From positions 36,516,055-36,580,054 of the forward strand of contig NC_057762.1 in assembly GCF_010389155.1 (NCBI RefSeq): a stretch of 64,000 nucleotides of DNA. The letters are read 5' to 3'. The translations under genes were made by a program, and so were the position numbers. Each line of letters begins with the position of its first letter. Within the stretch, counting starts at the first letter, position 1. The notes under the pieces are model-generated. The model searched no databases. It was not told the origin of the DNA and worked only from the letters and a program-made list of their open reading frames with translations. This DNA is from Erigeron canadensis (lineage: Eukaryota; Streptophyta; Magnoliopsida; Asterales; Asteraceae). This document shows positions 34,313 to 45,129 of the stretch, piece by piece.

Positions 34313-36601
34313 ATGATGGCGGAGCCGATCCCTGAGGTACCAATTTTCATCTTCTTCGCTATTCAATTAGAATTTTAAAACCGACTAACTGTATGGTGCA
34401 TCATCATTCATATTCATATTCGTTCCATCTATCCTAATGTTTTGATGTTTTCAATCACGTGTTAATTTATCTCGATCCTAATTCGTCTTTTTTACCCACA
34501 TGCTGCTGTAAGTTATGCCCTTTTTCTTATAATTTTTAAAAAATATAAATTCTCATCATGTTTTCCGCTCCTTAATCTGTTTTTAGATGATGTTTTCAGT
34601 TGTTAAACTCTTACGAAACGATTCGACTCGTTAGATGACTCCTTTTGTCCAGACTCTTACGAGTCGCCGTGTGAACTTAGGCCGAGTTACCCGTCACAAA
34701 CTTATAATTATTGTAGCTCACTAGTTTTGATCATTTTATTGCGAATTTGGGGATAAAATGTAACTTTATGTCTCAAAACTATTGAATATGTAATATTTTG
34801 CTAAATTTGTTAAGATAATGAACTTATATTTTGCTCACAGATATATATTATGTAGTATTTAAAAATGTCCCGACTCTTACGAGTTGATTCACCTTCACGA
34901 GGCAAAATCATGTTTTCTAGTCGAGTCAAAAGTTACGAGTCTCTTTGATGATTTTCTATTTCTTTTTTCAAATGAAATCAGGTACCTTCATGCATGACGG
35001 AGCCGCCGCCCCCAGAGGTTGTTGTTGTTGTTCTTCTTCTTCTTCTTAAACTTACTAACTGTGTGTGTGTTTTCAGTTTACAGTTATCTGTATTGACAAT
35101 GGTCGGAGGGCTGTGTATTGTGAAGAGGTGTATCACGCTCAAGTTAAGGCTGCTAGATTGTATTGTAAAACTGTATTAAAGGTTGGTCATTCATTTTCAT
35201 ACCATATATTGTTGATTGGGCCATTGAATTGTATTATTGGTTTACTATTATCTTATTTATGTTGACTACCACTACTCCTTTTCATTTTCCTTGCAGTGTG
35301 ACCCAAAGAATATTGTGAGCATTATCACAATGAGTTCGTTAGGATTTGGTGTGCTGGTTCATCCAACTAGTGATCTAGAACAAATCATGAGTGCCCTTCG
35401 ATGTTGTCTTCCTTCCTTTTACTTAATTACCTGTTGTATATTCCATCTTTATATATATATATATATGTGTATATATGTGTGTGTGTGTGTGTGATTGATT
35501 GGTGGCCCATTGGTAAGTTGTTCGACTTCGGGGTGTCCCACTAGGTTCGAGTCCCAGTCCCGCAGTGGATTAATTGGCAGGGGGTGGTCGGTTCGGTAGT
35601 CCTTGCCTCTATACTAGGCATTCCTCTAGCTGATGAGGAGGGTAGCTTGCCGTTTTAAATAAGTAAAGTAAAAATATATATGCGCGTGTATGATTGAACT
35701 TTCTGGCTGAACTGAAATCGGGACTATGCTTGCTTCTCAGATGTACCTTGTCAAGGTGAAGGTGAGACAGAAGTTCAATGGGCTTTGGCTAGTGCATGTG
35801 CTACTTTTTCCAGTGCTCCCTCAGATATGAACAAAAGGTTACTTATGTTTATTGGAAGGTATTTAATCCTATATCTGCTTAATTGTTTCACCTATGCAAG
35901 TTCTAAATTGTTTACTTATATTCTTTTTAGGAAGACCACTAAAGTTAAAATCTCACATATATTCCCAAAACCAGAAACTTGATTGGAAAAACTAATGTCC
36001 TTTTTCTGGAACGGTGTTTATGATGAGAACCATTCTATAATACTCTATCTGAATTGTCATAATCGCTGATAGATTTTGTTAATCTTGTTTCATATATGTA
36101 TACTTGCTAATCAAGTAATTGCGTCTCTTTGCTGCCAGTACTATATCTCTGCATCTTAGCGAAGCAAGCTCATATGGAAAGAAGCTCAAAGAGAGCGGTG
36201 TAGCTGTGAATATTTTCAACTTCTTTCGGTTGAAAATAGACTCACCTTATTTCAATCCGAAGTCTAGTGTATTAGAGGGTAATTACCATTATGGGAGGGC
36301 AGAGCTTGATCTACTTCTGGCTACTGTCAATGATGATGGGTACAGCCACATAGTAGATATTGTATATGATTATGAATCTTCTGTTATTGATCATCTTCGC
36401 AAGTCTATATTAAAAGATCATGACCATTACTTAAAGAAGAAAGCTGCTATAGACAATGAGAAGAACAAAAGTGCTGCAGATGAGAAGAATAAAAGTGGTA
36501 AAGCACAGGAGTTTAATGAGAAGAATATAGGTGCTGCAAATGATGGATATGGTAAGCGTTTCTCCAGGAAGAAAGAAAGCAAAAGAGGACAAAAAAACTA
36601 A
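34313..36601 (+). CDS. RPN10-like VWA protein without UIMs, five exons
   Basis: Exons: 34313-34336 (or alternative first exon 34994-35017), 35077-35181, 35297-35402, 35741-35858, 36139-36601. All junctions are GT-AG and in phase, giving 271 residues. The body matches the VWA domain of the 26S proteasome ubiquitin receptor RPN10: VICIDN, NIVSIITMSSLGFGVLVHPT, SDLEQIMSAL, KRLLMFIGS, ELDLLLATVNDDGYSHIVDI. After about residue 220 RPN10 proteins carry ubiquitin-interacting motifs. Here there is instead a charged tail with NEKNKSAA-type repeats and a basic end (KRFSRKKESKRGQKN). RPN10 binds the proteasome regulatory particle through its VWA domain. Whether this divergent protein does is unknown. 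It could be a young pseudogene, but no stop interrupts it. Confidence 0.8.
34480..35075 (+). repeat. Tandem duplicate of the first exon and its flanks
   Basis: GGTACCTTCATGATGGCGG (exon at 34313-34336, MMAEPIPE) recurs as GGTACCTTCATGCATGACGG (34994-35017, MTEPPPPE). Upstream both copies share CCTAATTCG, CTGCTGTAAG and AGATGATGTTTTCA in the same order, and downstream both share ATCTTCTTC and ACTAACTGT. Both exons are 24 bp and end in GAG before a GT donor, so either joins exon 2 in phase. The second copy has gained about 300 bp containing two CTCTTACGAGT motifs. Confidence 0.8.
35498..35675 (+). mobile_element. tRNA-derived SINE in intron 3 of the RPN10-like gene
   Basis: GGTGGCCCATTGGTAAGTTG (A-box region) is followed by AGGTTCGAGTCCCAG (B box) about 35 bases on, then a body ending near GCCGTTTTAAATAAG. 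GTGTGATTGA at the left and GTGTATGATTGA at the right (about 35690) look like the target duplication. Inserted in the same direction as the host gene. Confidence 0.78.
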
Positions 36602-37429
36602 GAGAGTTGGAATATGGTAAACATTCCCACCTTGTGACAGATTTTTAGCCTGGAGAGAATGAAAAGGTGAAGTTGTAAGCTACCTGAGTCACACGTCCAA
36701 ACCGAGATCCACTTGACAAGATTGAGTCTAGCTTAAATTTTCTTGTTAGCCATTTTAGACCATAATATTTAGCAGCAGCCATGTTAGTTTTAGATTTCTT
36801 GGTCCAAGTATGCGATTTTTGTCATTTCAGCTTCAATCTTCATTTTCTCTATTAATTATCTTAATTCATCTCATTCTTGACATATTTCATCATATAGACC
36901 TATAATCAAATAATAACTCACATTAAGTATAAAAGTCTATAAAAATGACAATAATACAAATATAAAAGAAATGATATCGCGTAAAATATATCAGGCGCCT
37001 AACCCTACGACTTCAAACCCTAAACTAAAGCTTAATTGCTAATCAAATTTGATTTCACATGTATAATGTTAAAAATATATGTAAAATCATTTTTGATTTT
37101 ATGTATACATTTTAGATAAGTTCCATTCTAAAACCTTAAAATCTAAACCCTTGGGGGCTAAAAGTGAATCCAAGGGGGAAGTGTGATCACGGGGTAGGGT
37201 TTGAAGTCGTTAGGTTAGCCAAACGGCTAACCCTCAATCTTCAAACCCTAAACCCTAGAGTGGGATTTAGTAGGGGAGGGACGTGGAAAATCAAATTTGA
37301 TTCGGAGGGGTAGGGACGCATTCTAAAACCCTAAAAAAGACACCCATTTCGAAGCGGATGGAGCTCATTTGTTTTGTCTCAATATGTGTGTTAGCCCCCA
37401 GACCCCCGTAATGTGTGGGGGCTTCGCAC
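36602..37429. other. 3' flank of the RPN10-like gene and unassigned repeat DNA
   Basis: The first 200 bases are the likely 3' UTR. From about 36990 to 37350 AACCCTA/TTAGGG-like motifs are scattered (AAACCCTAAACCCTAG at about 37243), with an inverted GGTTAGCCAAACGGCTAACC near 37212. This is telomere-like in sequence but too short to be an interstitial telomere array. No gene is seen. Confidence 0.4.
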
Positions 37430-37463
37430 TTATGTACATGGTTTTAACATTTGTGCCCAAAGG

Positions 37464-40024
37464 TGTAACACCCCGAGCTAGGCTCAAAATGCTACTGAAA
37501 AGATATAGCGTATGCTTGAAATTATCGTATAATAAGTCTAAATGAATAAAAAGGATCCGGTGAATCCAACCTCAATAAAAGTACAATTGCACAATCAAAA
37601 GAGGGCTATCGATCCTAAGCATAAAGTAAAGCAATGGGCGAATGAATCCTTGATCCACCAAAGTCCAAACCCGAGTCCAACATAAGTATCAATCAAACTT
37701 CACATCCAAGAATTTCTTGATTACTTGAAAAGTGTACTAAACAAGGTCAACACTAGGTTGGTGAGTTCGTAGTAATGGATCATAAGGAACCATTGTCAAC
37801 AGTCACAATATGTATAAGGAAAAGTAAGCAATGTCTTACGGTAGCCTTTATAAGGCACAAAGTCAATCAAGATAGGTAAAGCAATAGTAAACCTCGTCAC
37901 ATAACAAGCCAATAGTGTATCAACAATGATGAGGAATGCGTGTCACAATTATGCATATGTAATATCATCATCAATGAGTATGCAAAACAATAAGGATGCA
38001 TAAAACATATGTGCATGCGACATGATCAAGCAATGCATGAGTGTATACCGTGTGTCCCCCGGGGAGCGAACGACCTCACACACATTTCCCATGTTAGAGG
38101 GGTGCGTACGTTCCGGCTCACGTTTCCCATTAGCGTGGGGGTGCTTGTGTTTCATCAATAACCATATCAATACGTATGCGTGTTTACGTTTCCCCGGGGA
38201 GAGAACGGCCTCGCACACGTTTCCCATGTTAGAGGGGTGCGTACGTTCTCGCTCACGTTTCCCATTAGCGCGAGGATACGTATATCTCATCCATAACCAA
38301 CAACGCGTGTTACCTCAATCACAAATCCATCAATCATCAACCAACCAAAGCTATATGTACATACACTTAGGAGGATTCTACTTTCAATGGGTTCTTGATG
38401 CTTATATATAGGGTTACCCGCAACCTTCCCACCACATCTCAAACCCTTTGAAGGTATAATCGACTTCCATGCATGTACATCTATCCTAAATAATCACAAT
38501 ATCACAATCATATGCGTAATCAACCAAACGTGTCAATCAATCCATCATTCAATCAATCAAGACCATCCATCAATCAAACAATCAATCAAAGCTATTAATC
38601 AATAAAACAATCAATTAAAACTATCCATCATATAATCAAACAAAAAGTTGTCAATCAAATTAACCAAACAATCAAACAAGCACGTATGTGTACACTTTTT
38701 AGTCCGAATCTCAATTGAGTAGGGACTTACGGAACTCACATGTGACGAGCAATGACAAGCCCAAGATAAAGGAAGTAGAACCGACGTCCACGAGAGCCGA
38801 AACCTATTATACATGTATCACATTAAACCTAAAGCATCTCAAAAGTTAAGGTCTCTTAAATATTGACCCTATATTACTATAAAAGCTTTATTATATCCAT
38901 TTTATAAGGCTTTGATCCAACCAAGGTGGAATCGTTACGTTTTGCTTTATCTAAACTTTTGATTTGTTCAAATTATTTTTTGGACTCATAGGCCTATACC
39001 ATTAGAAACTAGAGTCATTTACGCTTCTGTGGCAACTTGAATCGTCAAAAACGGACTTACGGTTCAAAAGTTATGATCGTTACAAGGAAGATGAGTTTTG
39101 GCATAAAGTGAGGCGTAAACAGGAGCTTTCTGGCGTAAAGTAAAATCTGGCATTCTAGAGGGGCGTAAATTACGGCCATAACTGGCGTAACTTACGCTGG
39201 TTACTGAACAAACTCGACCAGCTATGCCCAAAATCAAGAAATACAAACCCAAACACCCCCAAGCACCTCTAAATCGACCCCAAACTCATTTTTGACCAAT
39301 TTAGGACTATTTTGAAGCTACAAAACATGCTACTAACATAATTTGAAAAAACCATCATCAAAACTCTTCAATTTCATCAATCTAATATCAAATTACCAAA
39401 ATCCAACCCAAAACCCTAGAAATCCAAAATTCGATTTTGACGACCAACAAGACCAAAAATGTTTAGATTCGACTAAGGAACATATAATGATGATTTTGAG
39501 CTAAGAATCACTTACCAAAACAAGTCGGAGCTTCGGATTCGGATTTAGAGACGAAGAACACTAATTTATACCCAAAAATCTTGAAGTTTTGCAAGAGATT
39601 ATTATTATACAATGATTAATTAACAATTTGATGCTACAAAAACCTAAATTTTCGGATTCAAGAAGAAGGATGAAGAAAATGGTGTGTGTGTGTTCTTGTG
39701 TTTTAGAGAGAAAAGAGGGTGTGTGTGTTTTTGTGTGTGAATAGATAAGGGAGCAATGAGAGGTGGAGGGGGGTTTTGTTCCCCTCTTGCACTCTCACGA
39801 CTAGTTTCGGTTTTCTTCCAAGAAATGATTCGTTTAGTTAAAACTTTTAACCCGAGTATTGTTCAAATATTTCGTTGACACAATATTAAATGTTTTCGAA
39901 TTACGCTTCTAATGACTATTAACATGCCTCCATTTTCACTATAAAAGTTTAATTACTTTAAATTGACAAATTTTCGTTTTACAAGTTCGTTAGAGTTGAC
40001 ATGTCAAAAATGACGGGTGTTACA
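37464..40024 (-). mobile_element. Solo LTR of a gypsy element, 2.56 kb
   Basis: Starts TGTAACACCCCGAG and ends GACGGGTGTTACA, with AAAGG on both sides (37459-37463 and 40025-40029), a perfect 5-bp target duplication. No coding sequence is seen inside. A CTTC/GAAG-rich leader-like segment near 39660 suggests the LTR reads on the minus strand. It splits the leader of the copia element and so is younger. Internal features are a two-unit tandem repeat (38045-38296) and a CAATCAATC-rich stretch (about 38500-38680). Confidence 0.88.
38045..38296. repeat. Two-unit tandem repeat, about 130 bp per unit
   Basis: Both units contain CCCCGGGGAG-GAACG-CCTC, CACGTTTCCCAT or similar, GTTAGAGGGGTGCGTACGTTC, GCTCACGTTTCCCATTAGCG and an ATAACCA end. 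They differ at scattered sites. The unit is GC-rich against an AT-rich background. Open frames on both strands here (37949-38411) come from the repeat and are not genes. Confidence 0.9.
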
Positions 40025-41782
40025 AAAGGTCAAATGTGTTTTCATGTTGCGTTCTTTTCCTTTTGCATAACGAACACTTAGTGTATTGATTCTGCCCAAA
40101 GGTGATTTAATATACTTTGTGCGCTTAAAGGAATATTTTCATGCATAATATACACAATTCTTAATTTTGTGTCCAAAGGTCAAAAGATAAGCATTGTGTT
40201 GCATGACCTAATGCTCATTTGTACTTAGATATTAGTTACTTATGCCCAAAGGTGATGTAAATTCTAAGTAGAGCCTTATGTTAACTTATTGTTTTGGTGT
40301 TTATAAAAGGTTTACTTATCACTAGCTTCATTAATATACAGTAATGGCCTTAGTCTCATTACTTTTAGGAACATTACTTTAGTTCCATTACTTTTAGAGA
40401 CATTACTTAATCTTCCCTTAGATATCTAGTTATAAGCAACATTTATAACAGCCATTAGTTAGTTTTAGGCATTACTTTAGTTCCCTTACTTTTATAGATA
40501 TTGCTTAGTCTGCCTTAGATAGCTAATTATGTCACTATAATCTTATTGCCCTTAGTTTTAGGCATTACTTTAATAATCTTCTATTACTTGTATCTAAATT
40601 TATATCCTCCTTATTTCCATTGTAGTACCTACTCTTGGCATTCAGCCACTTACCGGTGCTAACTACATTGCTTGGAAAGATCAATTAGATCTTATTCTGG
40701 GTATTTTGACCTTGACTACGCCATTCGTCATGATGAACCCGATGCTATTACTGCGACCTCTACTGCAGAACAGAGAGCATAATTTGAGAAGTGGGATAAG
40801 GCGAACCGTTTGTCACTTATGACGGTCAAGAATTTCATTCACCTTGGTCTTCGAGGAGCTATTCCTGAGTCTGGCAAAGTAAAAACTTACCTCAAATCTG
40901 TTGAGGATTACTTCAAAGGATCGTCTAAAGCGTATGCAAGCAGCTTAATGCTAAAAATGCTTACTCTGAAATATGATGGAAGTAGCGGTGTCCGTGAACA
41001 CATAATGAAAATGCGTGACATGGCGAACAAGCTTAAGACTCTCGAAATGGAAGTCTCTGATAATTTTCTTATGCATTTCATAATGACATCATTGCCTGAT
41101 CAATTTGATGCCTTCAAGATTAACTATAATGCTTAGAAGGATAAATGGAAGATGAGTGAACTGATTGCAATGTGTCAACAAGAAGAGGATCGCCTTAAGC
41201 TCGCGCAACCTGAAGTTGTTCACCTTACTACCACTGCTAATTCCAAGAAGGGGAAGGGTAACAACAGTAACAAGACTGGAAATAAAGCTTCAAAGATCAG
41301 TCCTGGTGCAGTTTCCTCTAGCTCTAATGTCTTGAACATCAGATGTAAATTCTGTCGTACTCAAGGGCATATTCAGAAAGATTTCCCTAAGTTCAAGGAA
41401 TGGCTAGCTAAGAAAGGTAACGTACTTTATGTAATATTTGATTCTTTTACGACTGATGTTCCTGTTAATACATGGTGGGGTGACTCTGGTTCTATGGTTC
41501 ATGTGACTAACTCAATGCAGGGATTCCATACAATCCAGAAGCTACCAAAGGGCCAAAGAAAACTTAGAGTTGGAAGCGGTGATCTTTTAGATGTCGAAGC
41601 CATGGGAACTTATATTTTACGTATGAGCACTGGAAAATGCATTAGACTAGTAGATACCTTATATGTATCGAGGATTACTCAGAACCTCTTATTGGCTATG
41701 ATTTCGGTTTAAAACAAAATGAGTGTTATTCCGGACTTAATGAATACTCATAGATAAATGATCGCTCGATCAAGTGGGAGAA

Positions 41783-42191
41783 TGTTGGAACCACGTTAGT
41801 GTGACAGTCACTGATCGTTTATCATTCCTGATATGATAATTGACGATAATGAAATCCCTATGTCTATGTAAAATATATGATGGACATATTTACTCTTAGA
41901 GACGTGGTATAAGATTTCTCATTAGGTGATTGTAAACTAAGAGGACTAACGGTGCACACATTAAACCCTAAGTTTAGGTTAATCCCTACATATAATTAAA
42001 CCTTAAATTTGTGTGTTTTCTCCTCTCCGATTCGTGCATCAAGCCACAGCCGAATTACTCATCTCATCATAACTCAATCACCTTGTTTTGGGAACCCGAA
42101 ATAAATGACAAATATGTTTAGTGCCCTTACAGGTTCCACAGGATCATCTGGTGAGTATTTTTCCTTGAATCAAACCATGTTTATTCCAACA
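41783..42191 (+). mobile_element. 3' LTR of the copia element
   Basis: 409 bp, starting TGTTGGAACC and ending TTATTCCAACA (TG...CA with short inverted ends), directly after the polypurine tract GTGGGAGAA. Its right border abuts the third exon of AOC copy A at 42192. The flanking CAGAA should be one half of the target duplication, but the other half has been lost with the 5' side. Confidence 0.88.
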
Positions 42192-42305
42192 CAGAATACA
42201 TATTTCGGCTGTGATCCCTAGTCTTTTTTCAAGATCCGCACTGTATACCTGTAGCCAAATCAGATTTCGGTCATTTTTTGTATATATATATGTGTAAGTA
42301 ATATA

Positions 42306-44858
42306 TCTATATATTTATTAAAACAGTAGTTAACCAAGCGTTTTAAGCCCTCCTCAATATATTAAAACTATGCTAAAATATTGCCACATAGGATAAATCC
42401 TACATGGCATCACCATAATTTTTCTTACAATGTTTTATAGAAAAACACACGCGGACCTAGCCCACCCGATCCGTTTAAACAACTTCTATCTTTTTCCTTC
42501 CCTTTTCTTTTGCCCTAATTAGTTAGACGTAATACAAATACACAAGCATCTATATGTCTATATATCAATATCTATAAAATCTATGATTCTATACAAACAG
42601 AAAAGAAGAGATACCCAATTCGAATTGCATTCTTAAGAAGCTAATTTATGGCCGGTGAGTTATTAATTAAATTCAATTATATTGAATATGTAATTATATA
42701 ATTGTGTTTTTTTTTGGTAATTACATAATTGATTATGTATATATGTTTTTTGTTTGTATATATGTGTACAGGTGGTGGACAAATGTTAGAGGGTGAATAT
42801 ATGGTATCTTAGAACTAACCGAAGAAATTAGTCAGAGTATATAAGTTGGCATTACTTCCGTGATTATGTATGTATATTTGCATCTCTATCTATCTTTATG
42901 GTATGAATGAAATTAATAAGTATTAGTATTACTGTTTGATGAGGGTTTATTGTCTAGGTTTCTACATAAAAAATGTTAGCTTTATGTGTAATGATTATGT
43001 CAGTTGATTTTAATCCGTTTAGCGACAACCCTTCCACACGAGAGATTTCTTTATAAGGCCGTTATCTATAATTAGGAATATTATATTCGTCTTAGATGCT
43101 AAATAGATACGTTGACCAAAGCTATGGAGGTTGAAGCAAATAGATTGAGAAGGGAGATAGCTACTATGAGTGTTAATAGAGAACAAAAAAAACAGGGCTA
43201 AACAGTTTGGTAGATCCAAGGGTTCTATGAATACACTTCTTTAAAGAATTCTCCCTGGGAACTTGCACTATAAGAAACTTAGATATGTTTGTAACTTTGA
43301 ATGTATGTGTGCCCTCATGATGTATTTATAAATATCTATGAAAAAGCATCCAGTTTCTTTTTCCGAGATGGTGTTAACCTAGGTACATAACAACAAATGT
43401 ATTTTCTCGAAATGATGTTTTGTTACAGGTCATTTGGAAGAGGTAGAGTGTAGAGTTTTCATTTAGTATCTTACTTTAGCATCCAACTATTTGTAAGCTA
43501 TGGCTATGTTTGGGCTGCTATATATCTAGGTGATAGCGCTCTAAAAGACATACCAGTAGCAATGAAACACTTTAATAGATCAGAAGAAGCAATTGAGGCT
43601 ATGAAGTCTTTTCGTCATTTGTGTCCACCTGAAGCACTAGAGTCTCTTCACAACATTATGTCATCAACTGTACAAGGTACATCGCACTCATTTACCATTA
43701 CCTTTTCAATAACACATTAGACTTAGAGTTTAAAACATTAAATTAGCATCATGCAATGTTCATATTATTTGTACTTTTATATTATTTGCAAATTTTGGTA
43801 GTAGGTCCTCATTTTAAAAATCCTATAGGAGAATAAAAAATTGGTTTATTAATTTAAATGTAATGTTTATATATAGTATCAGAAATTCAATGTGCTAAGA
43901 ACGCGACACTTAAAAATTAAAAGGTTATTTTCACAGTCACATAGGTACGGACAATGATTTAAGGATGATGAGGATGGTGATGATGCAATACGCGGGCTTT
44001 GCTGCCCCAAGACAAATAGCCATAGCATGCCACTCAGTAATAATGCTTTTTTCATAAAGTTTTACTACGATGGATTTCTAAAAGCGAAATGGTTAGTGAG
44101 TCATGTTCCCTATCAATATTTGTGACTTCAACGAACTTTAAAATAAATTTGACATTGTGTAAAAACATCCCTGATTTAGTTCTTCTAATTGTCTAGAATA
44201 ACGAAAAGCAATATCAATATATAAATTGTTTGTCATTCTAATTATTCATGTTGTCGGGATTTGAGATCTTCATAATGATTAGTTTCAATTAAAATGCTGT
44301 AATTATTATTCTACAGTTCTTATTCTTACCATCTCAAATTGATTTTAGGTTTTGTGCTTGATACACTATATTATTTGTTGGTAACTAGCATGCGATAGTA
44401 AATGCTAGAAATATAAACATATCTGAAAAAATGAGAGTAATTGTTATACTGTAGTATTTGTTTAAGTTAGAAGCTTTTTGTGGAGCTCATTGTTGAGTAA
44501 TTGTATCAACTTTGGAAGGTAGTATTGTTGTCCATCGACATATGTATTTGTAACATGGATGAAGCCATGCGCCCCTTTGCTTTTTACTTTTAATCAACAT
44601 ACGACATATAAAGAAAGGAAAATAAGCATTAAGCAATGTCGTGCATCACACCGGATTATTTACAAAATTAATCGAATGGTTGGTCATGAAGTCACATGAT
44701 CCTTTTATGAAGGAGCGACGTTTTAAAAATAACCATAAGCCGATTAGCAGCTAGATACATGGAAATACCTAGACTTATATTAATAAAATTTTGATCAATA
44801 CTTTGTACGTTAAACTATAGCTTTAAACTACCGCACATCGTGCGGGTAAAAGACCTAG
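42306..44858 (+). mobile_element. Non-autonomous Helitron in intron 2 of AOC copy A
   Basis: Begins TC (TCTATATATTTATTAAAAC) after an A and ends GACCTAG before a T, with the hairpin CCGCACATCGTGCGG 13 bases before the end. These are the hallmarks of plant Helitrons, which insert between A and T without target duplication. There is no Rep/helicase ORF. The related intron of copy B passes from CATATTTTGTAT to CTCAAAATGTG without it, an empty site. It carries a captured TPR gene fragment at 43529-43676. Confidence 0.82.
43529..43676 (+). pseudogene. MS5/SDI1-type TPR gene exon captured by the Helitron
   Basis: A 49-codon open stretch after an AG (TATATCTAG) and before a GT (CAAG/GTAC) reads GDSALKDIPVAMKHFNRSEE, then AIEAMKSFRHLCPPEALESL and HNIMSS. 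It matches the TPR region of the plant MS5 (male sterility 5) / SDI1 (sulphur deficiency-induced) family, where SALKDMAVVMK and EEAIEAIKSFR are typical. A second possible captured piece lies upstream at about 43107-43190 (LTKAMEVEANRLRREIATMS, source not recognised). Neither is part of a complete gene. Confidence 0.72.
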
Positions 44859-44907
44859 TATATATATATACACATAACTCAAAAATCAAAAATCAAAAAT
44901 GTATCTA

Positions 44908-45129
44908 GAGGGTGTTTGAGAATGCGTTATAAAGTGATTATCTGATTATTACGTTTGTAAAACGCAAATAATCTAAAAAAGTGTCTGTATGAAAAAGTGA
45001 TTATTGGCTATGAAAACGCAGTTTTGGAGAAGCATGTAACTACATGCTTTTTAAAAACGCAGTTTTGAAAACGCATAATCTATTTTGAAAACGCAGATTT
45101 TGTTTACGAATCGCAATACCAAACACCCC
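44908..45129. mobile_element. Tourist-like MITE in intron 2 of AOC copy A
   Basis: 222 bp with ends GAGGGTGTTTG and, read inward, GGGGGTGTTTGG, flanked by CTA on both sides (44905-44907, 45130-45132). The paralogous intron of copy B reads GTGTCTAAATCATTATTCC with a single CTA, which directly shows the empty site and the 3-bp duplication. Fits PIF/Harbinger MITEs. Confidence 0.85.

Larger units (their letters stand above)
37430..42191 (+). mobile_element. Ty1/copia element reduced to gag-protease, 5' truncated
   Basis: The leader has TGCCCAAAGGT repeated irregularly (37455, 40024-40255). It is followed by a copia gag (GANYIAWKDQLDLIL, VKTYLKSVEDYFKGSSKAY, EHIMKMRDMANKLKTLEMEV), a zinc knuckle (CKFCRTQGHIQKDF, last Cys replaced by Phe) and a protease region with DSG (WWGDSGSMVHVTNSMQGF). 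It then passes straight to the polypurine tract GTGGGAGAA and the 3' LTR. Integrase, RT and RNase H are absent. Stops at 40711, 40780 and 41134 interrupt gag. No 5' LTR is found. It is split by a solo LTR (37464-40024). Gag-only elements of this kind are non-autonomous. Confidence 0.8.

Noticed and set aside
37240..37260. Possible interstitial telomere repeat (CCCTAAA)
   Set aside because: Only two complete units in tandem; too short to call an array.
38022..38411. Open frames of 113 and 129 codons on both strands
   Set aside because: They overlap each other, lie in the GC-rich tandem repeat of the solo LTR, and contain the repeat translated twice.
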